DNA of 64,000 nucleotides from Guyparkeria hydrothermalis (lineage in GTDB: Bacteria > Pseudomonadota > Gammaproteobacteria > Halothiobacillales > Halothiobacillaceae): contig NZ_JAJSEE010000003.1 in the NCBI RefSeq assembly GCF_023555375.1, positions 124,001-188,000 on the forward strand. The letters run 5' to 3'. Shown here piece after piece: positions 9,765-17,135 of this stretch. The translations under genes were made by a program, and so were the position numbers. The notes beneath the pieces are model-generated. The model searched no databases, had not been told where the DNA came from, and saw only the letters and a program-made list of their open reading frames with translations. Each line of letters opens with the position of its first letter. Within the stretch, counting starts at the first letter, position 1.

Positions 9765-10357
9765 TACAGCGAGCCCTTGGTCGAGGGAACGACGTCGGCC
9801 TGGCGCTCGTCGGCGCTCAATGCCATGCGCAATGCCCGACCGAAGGCCTTGAACATGGTCTCGGCCTGGTGGTGCGCGTTGCGCCCGCGGATGTTGTCGA
9901 CGTGCAGCGTGGCCCCGGCGTGATTGACGAAGCCGCGGAAGAACTCCTCGACCAGCTCGGTCTCGAAGCGGCCGATCAGCGAGCGGGTGAAGTCGCAGTG
10001 GAACTCCAGCCCCGGGCGACCGGACAGGTCAATCACCACCCGCGAGAGCGCCTCGTCGAGCGGCACGTAGGCGTGCCCGTAGCGGATGATGCCGCGCTTG
10101 TCACCGACGGCCTTGGCCACCGCCTGGCCCAGCACGATGCCGCAGTCCTCGACCGTGTGGTGATCGTCGATCTCGGTGTCGCCGTCGCAGGTCAGGGTGA
10201 TGTCGATCAGCCCGTGGCGGGCGACCTGGTCGAGCATGTGCTCGAAGAACGGAACGCCGGTCTCGAGCCGGGCCCGGCCCTCGCCGTCGAGGTTGATCTC
10301 GATGGCGATGCGGGTCTCGTTGGTCTCGCGGCGAATCTGCGCGGTGCGTGCGGCCAT
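9764..10357 (-). CDS. hisB: Imidazoleglycerol-phosphate dehydratase (monofunctional)
   Basis: Manganese-dependent dehydration of imidazole glycerol phosphate. At 197 residues it is the monofunctional form without the phosphatase domain of enteric HisB. Metal-binding motifs [11 protein letters not shown] and [12 protein letters not shown] are both present. It is the first gene of the leftward hisB-H-A-F-I-E-tatA-B-C block; hisG, hisD and hisC are not in the window. Confidence 0.97.
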   Translation of the reverse strand: MAARTAQIRRETNETRIAIEINLDGEGRARLETGVPFFEHMLDQVARHGLIDITLTCDGDTEIDDHHTVEDCGIVLGQAVAKAVGDKRGIIRYGHAYVPLDEALSRVVIDLSGRPGLEFHCDFTRSLIGRFETELVEEFFRGFVNHAGATLHVDNIRGRNAHHQAETMFKAFGRALRMALSADERQADVVPSTKGSL

Positions 10358-10509
10358 GTCGGTTCGCGTCTCGGGCGGATTGAATGGGTTGGGTCGGGAA
10401 AGCTCCCCGAACCCGGAGCATACAATGCCCGCCGCGGCGCGTCAGCCTTTGCTCGGAAAACGTCTCGACTCGCGGCGCCCCGATCTGCGCTGATCCGCCG
10501 CCGGCGGGG

Positions 10510-10538
10510 TTGACCGCGCGTCGATTTTGCCGTTAAAT
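10510..10538 (+). promoter_or_regulatory. Probable promoter of tRNA-Phe
   Basis: TTGACC at 10510-10515 and TTAAAT at 10533-10538 are separated by 17 bases, a good sigma-70 layout, about 65 bases upstream of the mature tRNA. Confidence 0.5.
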
Positions 10539-10601
10539 GCGCAGCCTCGTCGCCCGGCGACGGCGCCTGATCTCAGGCCGCCGGCAGCGACAAGCGACCT
10601 T

Positions 10602-10677
10602 GGCCAGATAGCTCAGTTGGTAGAGCAGGGGATTGAAAATCCCCGTGTCGGGGGTTCGATTCCCTCTCTGGCCACCA
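10602..10677 (+). tRNA. tRNA-Phe (GAA)
   Basis: A 76-nt cloverleaf with acceptor stem GGCCAGA/TCTGGCC, D arm GCTC/GAGC, anticodon stem GGGGA/TCCCC around TTGAAAA (anticodon GAA), T arm with TTCGATT, and an encoded CCA. Its last 14 bases are the left attachment core of the genomic island, so the 3' end as now read may have been supplied by the element. Confidence 0.97.
10664..10677 (+). repeat. attL core of the island
   Basis: CTCTCTGGCCACCA, the T-arm/acceptor end and CCA of tRNA-Phe. It is identical to 32018-32031. Confidence 0.85.
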
Positions 10678-10710
10678 AATACCCATCCCAGCGGTTCTCC
10701 GCTGACCCCG

Positions 10711-10736
10711 AACCCCGCATTCCTGCGGGGTTTTTT
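10711..10736 (+). terminator. Intrinsic terminator after tRNA-Phe
   Basis: AACCCCGCA, a 4-base loop, TGCGGGG and six T. It lies on the island side of attL, so it was probably brought by the element and now ends the tRNA transcript ahead of the integrase. Confidence 0.85.
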
Positions 10737-10780
10737 GTATCCTGTTGGTTCCAGTCAGTCCCACCTGATCTCATCAGAAA

Positions 10781-10826
10781 AGGGGACATTGCAGGGGACA
10801 AATTTTGGGGCGTCGATTCTGTCCCC
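10781..10826. promoter_or_regulatory. Left arm-type integrase binding sites (candidate)
   Basis: AGGGGACA occurs at 10781-10788 and 10793-10800, direct repeats 12 bases apart, with an inverted TGTCCCC at 10820-10826. The same octamer pair with the same 12-base phase occurs near the right end of the island (31936-31955). Matching repeats near both ends, beside the integrase gene, suggest arm sites for integrase or excisionase. Confidence 0.5.
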
Positions 10827-10865
10827 CTTTTTTGCCCCAAATCTCTGCAAGCTAAGGGGTGTGGC

Positions 10866-12074
10866 ATGGGTGCCATCAACAAGCTGACCGTTGCGCAAGT
10901 GCGTAACGCCAAGTTCTCGGGGAAGGTCAAGAAGCTGCACGACGGTGGAGGCCTGTTCCTGCGAGTGCGATCTTCCGGATCGGACTGGGTGTTTCGCTTC
11001 AGCTTCCATTCGAAAACCGGAGAAATCTCTCTGGGCAAATTTCCGCTCGTTTCACTTCGTGACGCGCGACAGCGCAGAGATGATGCGAGGAAGTTGCTAA
11101 GTGACGGGGTTGATCCTCGTGATCACCGCCGTGAGCAACAGCGCCTGGCCAGGCAAAAACAGTCATCGCAATCGACCCTAAGGTGTGTTGGAGAGGGCTG
11201 GCTGGCAGCTCAGAATTACGCCGCCAGTTATGGGAGCAAGGTGCAGGGTCGATTGGAGCTTCATATCTACCCTCGGTTGGGTGATCGGCCAATCGGTGAG
11301 ATCACTCCGCCAGAGCTTTTGGATGTGCTTCGGGTTATTGAGACGGCAGGTACTTCCGAGACCGCTCGGCGAGCTCGGCAGCATGTCTCAAGCATTTATC
11401 GATACGCGATCGCCAGCGGGCTTGTGATGCACGATCCCGCAGCGCACTTGTCTGCAGCGATGGCCGCAAAGAAAAAGCCCAAGCACCATCCCGCCATCAC
11501 CGACCCGCAACGGCTCGGTCAATTGCTTCGCGCAATCGAGGGGTTCCCCGGTCAAAAACAAGTAAGAGCCGCCCTTCAGTTGGCGCCCATGCTCATGGTT
11601 CGTCCAGGAGAATTGCGTGGCGCTGAGTGGAGTGAGGTTGATCTTGAAACCGCCACTTGGACGATTCCTGCCGAGAAAATGAAGATGCGGGAAGACCACA
11701 TTGTGCCGCTGCCGCGACAAGCCGAAGCCATCCTTCGATCCCTGTTGGTAATCACTGGCCATCGCCAGCATGTCTTTCCGGGGGTCAGGAGTCCGACTCG
11801 TCCAATCAGCAACAACACCTTGAATGCCGCACTGCGAAGCCTTGGGTTTGGTGGCGATGAAGTGGTGATGCATGGCTTTCGTGCAACCGCTAGAACTCTG
11901 CTGGACGAGGTGCTCGGAGAGAGGCCGGATCTGATCGAGCACCAACTGGCTCACTCCGTGAGGGATGCCAACGGGCGCGCGTACAACCGGACCCGGCATT
12001 TGTCAGAGCGTCGCAACATGATGCAGCGGTGGGCTGATTATTTAGAGAGCCTTCGGTCGCCAGAAGAGCATTAG
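10866..12074 (+). CDS. int: P4-type tyrosine integrase
   Basis: Site-specific recombinase of 402 residues that inserts and excises the island at tRNA-Phe. The N-terminal arm-binding domain (MGAINKLTVAQVRNAKFSGK, KKLHDGGGLFLRV) is typical of the P4 subgroup. The catalytic domain has the first Arg in MVRPGELRGAEW, the HxxR box in HGFRATART, a later His in EHQLAHSV, and the tyrosine in GRAYNRTRHLSERR. ATG at 10866 is where homology begins; the frame is open upstream but crosses the tRNA region. It points away from attL, the usual position for this class. Confidence 0.95.
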   Translation: MGAINKLTVAQVRNAKFSGKVKKLHDGGGLFLRVRSSGSDWVFRFSFHSKTGEISLGKFPLVSLRDARQRRDDARKLLSDGVDPRDHRREQQRLARQKQSSQSTLRCVGEGWLAAQNYAASYGSKVQGRLELHIYPRLGDRPIGEITPPELLDVLRVIETAGTSETARRARQHVSSIYRYAIASGLVMHDPAAHLSAAMAAKKKPKHHPAITDPQRLGQLLRAIEGFPGQKQVRAALQLAPMLMVRPGELRGAEWSEVDLETATWTIPAEKMKMREDHIVPLPRQAEAILRSLLVITGHRQHVFPGVRSPTRPISNNTLNAALRSLGFGGDEVVMHGFRATARTLLDEVLGERPDLIEHQLAHSVRDANGRAYNRTRHLSERRNMMQRWADYLESLRSPEEH

Positions 12075-12155
12075 CCAACCCTTCTGGCGCTCACTTTCAT
12101 GTAAGGGCGGTATGCCTAAGCCTGATTTTCGATTTGCAAACACGTGGTGAACGAC

Positions 12156-12932
12156 ATGGAGCAAGCGAACAACTCCCCGATGAAGGATAGCTGTGAGGAT
12201 CTCCGTCTCTATGCGGTGCCTCACGCCGCGGCTCTTTGGTGTGGTGTCCCGCCAGAGAAGGTCGACGAAGTATTGGCGGCCGCGCAGCCTCTTGGTGAAC
12301 AGACCGCCCGAGCAAAGGCGACTTTGACTCATCCCGCTTATCCTTGCCTTGAGGCGCGAATAAGCGCCATGCATAACGCGATCGACGAGGACGAGCTGGC
12401 AGCGACCCGTGAGGATGGGCGTCCGACTCGTGGCTCGGGGGTTGCGGATTCAAGGCGCCATGTCCGCGGGACTGCCTTGCGAGAATGGGCGCGTCAGTTT
12501 CGTCGTGAGGAGCGTCCAAGCTTCCTTTTCACTGAGGCAGATCACGAGGAGAGTGACGCCGTCAGGCTCAAGGTGCATCAGGCACTCAAAGCCGAGCGAG
12601 ACCGGCTTAGACAAGATTTGGCCGACTCAAGGAAAGAGCTTGAGGAACACCAAAAGATGATCTCCTCGCTCGAGGCTGACGCGGAGCATCGCAGAGAAGG
12701 TGGCGAATCGGAGTTGGTGAGGCTGCGGCGGGTGCTCGGGGCGCTTTGTCTCGGTGTTGCTGCGAGCAACCCCAAGTGGCGAGCCGGTGAACAGCCGAAT
12801 ATTTCCCAGATGACTTCAGCCGCCCAGAAAGCCGTCGCTGATATAGATGGCTCTCTTCCCCACGGGTACGGCAAATCGACCATGATGAGCGCTTTGAAAG
12901 AGGCCATCGCTCTCGTTGAGCGGGACAGGTAG
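12156..12932 (+). CDS. Hypothetical protein with a coiled-coil segment
   Basis: Not recognised. 258 residues from ATG at 12156, with GGTGA five bases upstream; GTG at 12144 is an alternative. The N-terminal half has LYAVPHAAALWCGVP, compatible with a DNA-binding or adaptor fold. Residues about 140-200 are a heptad-rich charged coiled coil (ERDRLRQDLADSRKELEEHQ). Its place between integrase and the AlpA-like regulator suggests a role in control or maintenance of the island, by context only. Base composition is lower in GC than the backbone. Confidence 0.65.
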   Translation: MEQANNSPMKDSCEDLRLYAVPHAAALWCGVPPEKVDEVLAAAQPLGEQTARAKATLTHPAYPCLEARISAMHNAIDEDELAATREDGRPTRGSGVADSRRHVRGTALREWARQFRREERPSFLFTEADHEESDAVRLKVHQALKAERDRLRQDLADSRKELEEHQKMISSLEADAEHRREGGESELVRLRRVLGALCLGVAASNPKWRAGEQPNISQMTSAAQKAVADIDGSLPHGYGKSTMMSALKEAIALVERDR

Positions 12933-12936
12933 CCGA

Positions 12937-12971
12937 AATTTCCAATTGGAAATTCAGATTTCCAATTGGAA
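12937..12971. promoter_or_regulatory. Twin palindromic operator upstream of the AlpA-like gene
   Basis: AATTTCCAATTGGAAATT (12937-12954) is a perfect 18-bp palindrome and TTCCAATTGGAA (12960-12971) a perfect 12-bp one. Their centres are exactly 20 bp apart, about two helix turns, so two dimers could bind side by side on one face. It lies in the only gap of the replication module, 66 bp before the regulator gene. Confidence 0.65.
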
Positions 12972-13036
12972 CATCGAGTCCCGCCTGCTTCTTATCGTCT
13001 GCCCCGTAGTCATTCGCAACCTACGGAGCAGAGCAG

Positions 13037-13291
13037 ATGTCTCGAGATCCCAAACAGTCCTTAACCCGCCTGGGCAAATCCCACCACGTTGCCCAAGACC
13101 GCATCCAGTCGAATGTCATTCTTCGCCCACGTGAAGCTTGGCAGTATCTCGGAATCAGTCGGAGCAGCCTGTATCGCTATGTCGACACCGGCTTGCTGCC
13201 CAAGCCAATTCGCCTAGGTCCCCAGACCACCGGATGGCGGCTCTCCACCTTGGAAGCGTTTCTCGATGAGCGCGAGCGAGGGGAGTCATGA
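13037..13291 (+). CDS. AlpA-like helix-turn-helix regulator/excisionase
   Basis: A small 84-residue DNA-binding protein. The core RPREAWQYLGISRSSLYRYVD is a MerR/AlpA-type helix-turn-helix, followed by a wing (GLLPKPIRLGPQTTGWR) and LEAFLDERE. Relatives control integrase or excision genes in P4-like elements. It lies downstream of the twin palindromes and its stop overlaps the next start (ATGA), so it leads the replication operon. Autoregulation through the palindromes is plausible but inferred. Confidence 0.8.
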   Translation: MSRDPKQSLTRLGKSHHVAQDRIQSNVILRPREAWQYLGISRSSLYRYVDTGLLPKPIRLGPQTTGWRLSTLEAFLDERERGES

Positions 13292-13758
13292 GCAGTGCGA
13301 TGTACCCGTTTGACTTGGTCGCATCTTGTGTTGACGGAGCCAAGGAGGAGAAGCCTGCCCCAGGTCTGTCTCGGGCCATGACCTGCCTGTGCCCCGCGCA
13401 TGCGGACCGCCGTCCTTCATTGCTTGTCAGCGAGAGAGAAGATGGAAGTGTCTTGATGCACTGCCGTGCGGGCTGCTCCTTCATGGAGATTCGTGACGCG
13501 CTAGGTGTTGACCCTATCGATTTGATCCCGGAGCACATACGGTTTTCGCGGAGTAGCCGTTGGCAGAGACCTCAACGAGGTCCTCGGTTTTCTGCATGGC
13601 ACGCGCTTCGAGCGATGGCGGTCGATGTGATTGTTATAGAGCTCGCTGCGGCCCAGCTTCGTCGTGAGGAACAACTCGATGACGACGATATCAAGGCGTT
13701 AGTAGAGGCACATGATCGCATTCAGAGAACGATCCGAGCAGGAGGGTTTCGGGGATGA
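13288..13758 (+). CDS. CHC2-type zinc-finger primase-like protein
   Basis: 156 residues. The N-terminal part shows a CHC2-like zinc finger: Cys35, His38, then Cys59 and Cys63 (CPAHADRRPS; HCRAGC), as in bacterial and phage DNA primases where it binds template. No TOPRIM catalytic domain follows, so alone it is unlikely to be a full primase. It probably acts with the DUF3987 protein that overlaps it by four bases. Start and stop are coupled to both neighbours. Confidence 0.75.
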   Translation: MSSAMYPFDLVASCVDGAKEEKPAPGLSRAMTCLCPAHADRRPSLLVSEREDGSVLMHCRAGCSFMEIRDALGVDPIDLIPEHIRFSRSSRWQRPQRGPRFSAWHALRAMAVDVIVIELAAAQLRREEQLDDDDIKALVEAHDRIQRTIRAGGFRG

Positions 13759-15296
13759 GTATCAAAGAGAGAGCTGAGGCTGTCGCTTGGAACCCGCTCG
13801 ACTCTTGGCCGCGAATCAAAACACTAAAGTCTAATCACCCACCCGTTCAGTCGTTTGATTTCGCACTTCTGCCCGATGCTTTCCGGCCATGGGTGGCCGA
13901 CGCAGCGGAGCGTATTCAGTGTCCGCCGGACTTCATCGCGGTTGCGATCATGGTGGCAGCTTCCAGTGTGATCGGCAGAAAGCGGACGATACAACCAAAG
14001 CGCCGTGATGATTGGCGGGTGACCCCCAATCTTTGGGGAGCAATAGTTGGCCGTCCCGGTGTAATGAAATCACCTGGAATCAAAGCCGGACTTGTCTTCG
14101 TCCAGCGCCTAGCGACTAAGGCTGGTGAAGAGCATGAGGACGCCAAACGGAAGCATGAGATCGATGTTGAGGTGGCGGCCTTGGTGCGAAATAAAGCCAA
14201 GACCGATGCGAAGAAAGCGACAGATAAAGAGGATCATCAGAAAGCTCGCGACTATCTCGAAGATGCGCGGCAAGCGGACAACCTGCAAGCGCCGCCTCTC
14301 CGTCGTCCCCTTGTTAATGACACGACCGTTGAGGCGCTGGGTGAGATTCTTATCGACAACCCCCATGGAACTCTGGCCTTTCGTGACGAGTTGGTGGGGC
14401 TACTCAAGAGTCTCGACAAGGATGGTCAGGAGGGCGCCCGTGGGTTCTACCTGCAAGCTTTCGATGGAGACCAGGGGTATACCTTCGACCGTATCGGCCG
14501 TGGAAAGAATCTACATATACCTGCCGTCTGTCTTTCACTTCTGGGCGGCATTCAGCCTGCCAAGTTACAAGGATATGTAAGGGATGCTGTTGTGGGGGCG
14601 GCTGGAGATGACGGTCTGATTCAGCGATTTAGCATGATGGTCTTCCCTGATGTTTCCAAGGGGTGGCGAAATGTGGACCGCTTTCCGGATAGCGCAGCCA
14701 AGGCGAGAGCCGGAGAGGTATTTGATCGTCTTGAGGCAATGAATCCCGATCCAGATGAGAGCGGGCAGGTTAAATGTCTTAGATTCGATGAGGAGGCGCT
14801 GGAGATTTTCGTCGAGTGGCATACTGAGATGGAGATGCTGCTCCGTTCCGACCAATTGCACCCCGCGATTGAGTCGCACCTGTCCAAATATCGAAAGCTT
14901 GTCCCTGCTTTATCTCTCATTTGCGCACTGGTGGATGGTCGAAGCGACGCTGTCTCCTCGGCCGACCTGGAGCGCGCCATCGCTTGGGCCAACTATCTCC
15001 GTACTCATGCGGAACGTATCTATGCGGAGGGGAGCAACCAGACAGTTGAGAATGCGAAGACTGTCGCGGGCCACCTTCGCAAGGGCGCCCTTAAGAGCGG
15101 CTTTACTGCAAGCGAGGTGCGTCGACGTGGATGGTCAGGCTTGTCGACCCCCCAGGCGGTAGTCGACGCGCTTGAGACTCTTGAGGAGCATGGTTACATC
15201 CGCGGCGAGCAGACAATCGAAGGTGGCCCTGGCCGACCAACAATTCGCTACCAGATCAATCCGGAAATAGGGCCGGACGACAGGACAGGTGAATAG
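13755..15296 (+). CDS. DUF3987 (YfjI-like) replication-associated protein
   Basis: 513 residues resembling DUF3987/YfjI proteins of prophages and islands, thought to be helicase-like partners of the primase. A phosphate-loop-like GRPGVMKSPGIKAG lies around residue 95. A charged helical insert rich in Lys/Asp/Ala follows (about 120-175), then conserved LAFRDELVGLLKSLD and FDGDQGYTFDR. The last 80 residues look like a winged helix (SEVRRRGWSGLSTPQAVVDA). It overlaps the CHC2 gene (ATGA). Likely role: replication of the excised island, by family and context. Confidence 0.8.
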   Translation: MSIKERAEAVAWNPLDSWPRIKTLKSNHPPVQSFDFALLPDAFRPWVADAAERIQCPPDFIAVAIMVAASSVIGRKRTIQPKRRDDWRVTPNLWGAIVGRPGVMKSPGIKAGLVFVQRLATKAGEEHEDAKRKHEIDVEVAALVRNKAKTDAKKATDKEDHQKARDYLEDARQADNLQAPPLRRPLVNDTTVEALGEILIDNPHGTLAFRDELVGLLKSLDKDGQEGARGFYLQAFDGDQGYTFDRIGRGKNLHIPAVCLSLLGGIQPAKLQGYVRDAVVGAAGDDGLIQRFSMMVFPDVSKGWRNVDRFPDSAAKARAGEVFDRLEAMNPDPDESGQVKCLRFDEEALEIFVEWHTEMEMLLRSDQLHPAIESHLSKYRKLVPALSLICALVDGRSDAVSSADLERAIAWANYLRTHAERIYAEGSNQTVENAKTVAGHLRKGALKSGFTASEVRRRGWSGLSTPQAVVDALETLEEHGYIRGEQTIEGGPGRPTIRYQINPEIGPDDRTGE

Positions 15297-15354
15297 CCGC
15301 TTTGGCCAAATCGCGCCGCGGGCTAAATTTCTGTGTATCCATCTGATTTGGCAA

Positions 15355-15396
15355 CTGCAGAAACCCCAGAAACCGGGGTTTCTGGGGTTTCTGCAG
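15355..15396. repeat. Perfect 20-bp inverted repeat with 2-base spacer
   Basis: CTGCAGAAACCCCAGAAACC, then GG, then its exact reverse complement. The arms also contain an internal direct repeat (CAGAAACC twice). It lies 58 bp past the DUF3987 stop and has no T-run, so it is not an ordinary terminator. A cruciform, replication origin or nicking site for the primase/DUF3987 module is possible. Confidence 0.75.
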
Positions 15397-15486
15397 TGTT
15401 TAGTTGGGCTGATTTGCAAACATCGAGGATGAGGGGAGCTCGAGCGGTGCGATTCTTTGTGGAGCAAAAATTCTTGATGAATAGCC

Positions 15487-15610
15487 ATGAGCGATCTCTC
15501 GTGGGCAGCTGGCGCTGACCGGTGCAGCTGTGATCTTGGCCTACTTCTTCCTGACGTGGCTGGAGAAGAAAGGCGCTGAGGCGCGTTACAAGATCGGCGT
15601 GGCTAGATGA
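15487..15610 (+). pseudogene. Frameshifted small membrane peptide (paralogue of 16883 and 19313)
   Basis: ATG at 15487 begins MSDLSWA, identical to the first seven residues of the peptide at 19313. After codon 7 the matching sequence continues in another frame as LALTGAAVILAYFFLTWLEK to a stop at 15608-15610. It aligns without gaps to the peptide at 16883 (TGSAVILAYFAL) if one base near 15508 is removed. Read as is, the frame gives a cysteine-containing unrelated tail ending at about 15579. Either a one-base insertion destroyed it or a frameshift is programmed. Confidence 0.6.
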
Positions 15611-15624
15611 AAATTTCCAGCCGC

Positions 15625-15658
15625 AAAAAAACCCCGCGAAGCCAAAGACTTCACGGGG
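15625..15658 (-). terminator. Intrinsic terminator for the 15689-16300 gene
   Basis: On the minus strand CCCCGTGAAG, loop, CTTCGCGGGG is followed by seven T. It lies 30 bases beyond the stop of the leftward gene. Confidence 0.9.
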
Positions 15659-15688
15659 CTGGTTCAGTCACGCAAGGGCGACCATCGA

Positions 15689-16300
15689 TCACACGCTCTC
15701 GGCTGGAATCGCAGCCTTGCTCGTGTGTTCCATGCGGCGCTTGTAAAGCGCCTTCTCGGCTTTCAGCAATCTCAACTGGAAGCGCTCGTCGGGCTCAACC
15801 CGGACGAGTGCCCTCGGTTGCCAGTCATCAGGCTTCCAGGACCAGTAGTGGTACTCCTCAGCCTCGGGGGTGATCATCATGCAATGCTGCATTCGAACCC
15901 AGTCTCTGATCGGGACTTTGCCTCGAATCGCCGCCTGATGGTCCGCATCACTCCCTGAGCCGAAGATCGCCACCGTCTCTCCGGTGATGTTGAGCGCCTC
16001 AAGTCGTGCACCAAGCCACTCTAGGCCACTTTGATTGGCCTGAACCGTTACCGGCGCGGCAAACTCTTCCACCTGATTCCGGTAGGAATCGAGCCTGTCG
16101 CCAACGCGCGATACGCAGTCAGTGTTACCAATCACTACGCTTTTTGCGTCCGGTTGGATGGGAAGGTCAATTCCCAACGCATCTCGGAAATCGGCGTCGT
16201 TTTCCAGGGCATCCAGGAGATCCCAGTCGGAAAACACCGATTGATGCCAGAACAGCCACTCGGCCGGGTTGCTTCCAACGTTCACAATGTCATAGGTCAT
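15689..16300 (-). CDS. Hypothetical protein
   Basis: 203 residues, family not recognised. It begins MTYDIVNVGSNPAEWLFWHQ and is acidic in the first half. A central GETVAIFGSGSDADHQAAIRG resembles a glycine-rich loop. The C-terminal third is rich in Trp, Arg and Lys (YHYWSWKPDDWQPRALVRV). A strong ribosome binding site (GAGGAAAG) precedes ATG at 16300, and it has its own terminator, so it is probably a real single-gene transcript. No signal peptide or membrane segment. Confidence 0.7.
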   Translation of the reverse strand: MTYDIVNVGSNPAEWLFWHQSVFSDWDLLDALENDADFRDALGIDLPIQPDAKSVVIGNTDCVSRVGDRLDSYRNQVEEFAAPVTVQANQSGLEWLGARLEALNITGETVAIFGSGSDADHQAAIRGKVPIRDWVRMQHCMMITPEAEEYHYWSWKPDDWQPRALVRVEPDERFQLRLLKAEKALYKRRMEHTSKAAIPAESV

Positions 16301-16387
16301 GATTCTTTCCTCATTTCACGGGGTTCAAACGCATCTCGGTCGTCGAGATGCTCCTGTTCACACGACATTGCTGTGTGTTCGTTGGGG

Positions 16388-16420
16388 TATTGCAGGAAAG
16401 AAAAAACCCACCACATGCGG
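16388..16420 (-). repeat. Repeated terminator-like motif, copy 1
   Basis: On the minus strand CCCGCATGTGGTGGG followed by six T and CTTTCC, then GCAATA. The segment TGTGGTGGGTTTTTTC, CTTTCC and GCAATA are shared with copy 3 on the other strand. CCCGC can pair with GTGGG just before the U-run, so it could end leftward RNA. Confidence 0.55.
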
Positions 16421-16588
16421 GTAGTCGGTCGACGTCGGGAGGGGGCGGTCTTGTCTCGCCGGTAATCGTGAACGGGCGGTTGCCTTTCTAAACCCGGTCG
16501 GGCATGCGGCCTGACACCGATTGGAGTCAGCTTGGAACGACTACGAGTGCGCCTGACGGCTCGGGTTTTGTTGGTCTGTCAGGGGGGG

Positions 16589-16613
16589 GCAGGAAGGAAA
16601 AAACCCACACACG
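16589..16613 (-). repeat. Repeated terminator-like motif, copy 2 (diverged)
   Basis: GCAGGAAGGAAAAAACCCAC on the plus strand, a shorter variant of copy 1 about 200 bases away in the same orientation. Its stem is weaker. Confidence 0.4.
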
Positions 16614-16698
16614 GAACTGGAAGTCGGAGCAAGCAAGACAGGTTGAGTCGCCGGGCTCGCTTCATCTGCGCGATCGCGAACGGAACCCGCACGCAAAA

Positions 16699-16756
16699 GC
16701 CCCCGGGGCTCGTGGCCTGGCACGGATTACGTGAAGCCAGACGGAGGCCCGGGGGC
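16699..16756 (+). ncRNA. Strong stem-loop, candidate structured RNA element
   Basis: GCCCCCGGG at 16699-16707 pairs with CCCGGGGGC at 16748-16756, extended by CTC/GAG. Inside is a second stem CTGGC/GCCAG around ACGGATTACGTGAA. It lacks a T-run and is about 125 bases upstream of the small peptide at 16883, so it could be a leader structure or a separate small RNA. The strand is assumed from that gene. Confidence 0.4.
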
Positions 16757-16882
16757 GGATGATTGAGCTAGGCTACGAGTTGTCGTGGTGACGTTCAAGC
16801 GGCCTGTTCTCTAAGCCCGCGAACCTGACGTTTAGTGCTGGCAGGCTGGCCTGAACGAGCCGATCTGGCCGAGGGAGAAACA

Positions 16883-17029
16883 ATGAGCAATCTTTCGTTG
16901 GCAATCATCGTGACCGGGTCTGCGGTCATTCTGGCGTACTTCGCGCTGATGCGTCTCGGTACAGGAATCGCGAACGGTTTGAACGGAACAGCCAAAGGTA
17001 GTCTCGCGTCGCTGGGCGAGGCGCTGTGA
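16883..17029 (+). CDS. Small single-span membrane peptide (48 aa)
   Basis: Starts MSNLSLAIIVTGSAVILAYF, with one membrane helix at residues 5-25 and a Gly/Ala/Ser-rich tail. GAGGGAG lies eight bases before the ATG. The N-terminus matches the peptide at 19313 (MSDLSWAIV) and the frameshifted copy at 15487. The family is not recognised; size and layout recall small toxic membrane peptides or holin-like peptides, but that is inference. Confidence 0.6.
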   Translation: MSNLSLAIIVTGSAVILAYFALMRLGTGIANGLNGTAKGSLASLGEAL

Positions 17030-17051
17030 CTGTTGAGTCGCAACATGCCAT

Positions 17052-17102
17052 GTGACAGTCACTGTCACCTTGATGGTGACTGTCACAGTGACAGTGACAG
17101 TG
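17052..17102. repeat. GTGACA-type short tandem and inverted repeats
   Basis: GTGACAGTCAC (17052-17062) pairs with GTGACTGTCAC (17076-17086), an 11-bp stem with a 13-base loop. The right arm runs into three tandem CAGTGA units. It lies between the small peptide stop at 17029 and the convergent gene at 17136, so it may act as a terminator-like structure. Hexamer slippage could have generated it. Confidence 0.6.
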
Positions 17103-17135
17103 ATTGTGGCTGTTACAGCCTTGGCGCCAAGGCCT

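Larger units (their letters stand above)
16301..16882. other. Gene-free stretch with repeats and RNA hairpins
   Basis: No convincing gene in 580 bases. It holds two copies of a terminator-like motif (16388 and 16589), a run of eight G at 16582, and a strong stem-loop at 16699-16756. The leader of the small peptide gene at 16883 is at its right end. Confidence 0.6.

Noticed and set aside
15333-15518. 61-codon forward frame at 15333
   Set aside because: It starts before and overlaps the perfect inverted repeat, has no ribosome binding site and no similarity to known families.
17052-17102. CRISPR-like array
   Set aside because: Units are six bases with no spacers, and no cas genes are present.
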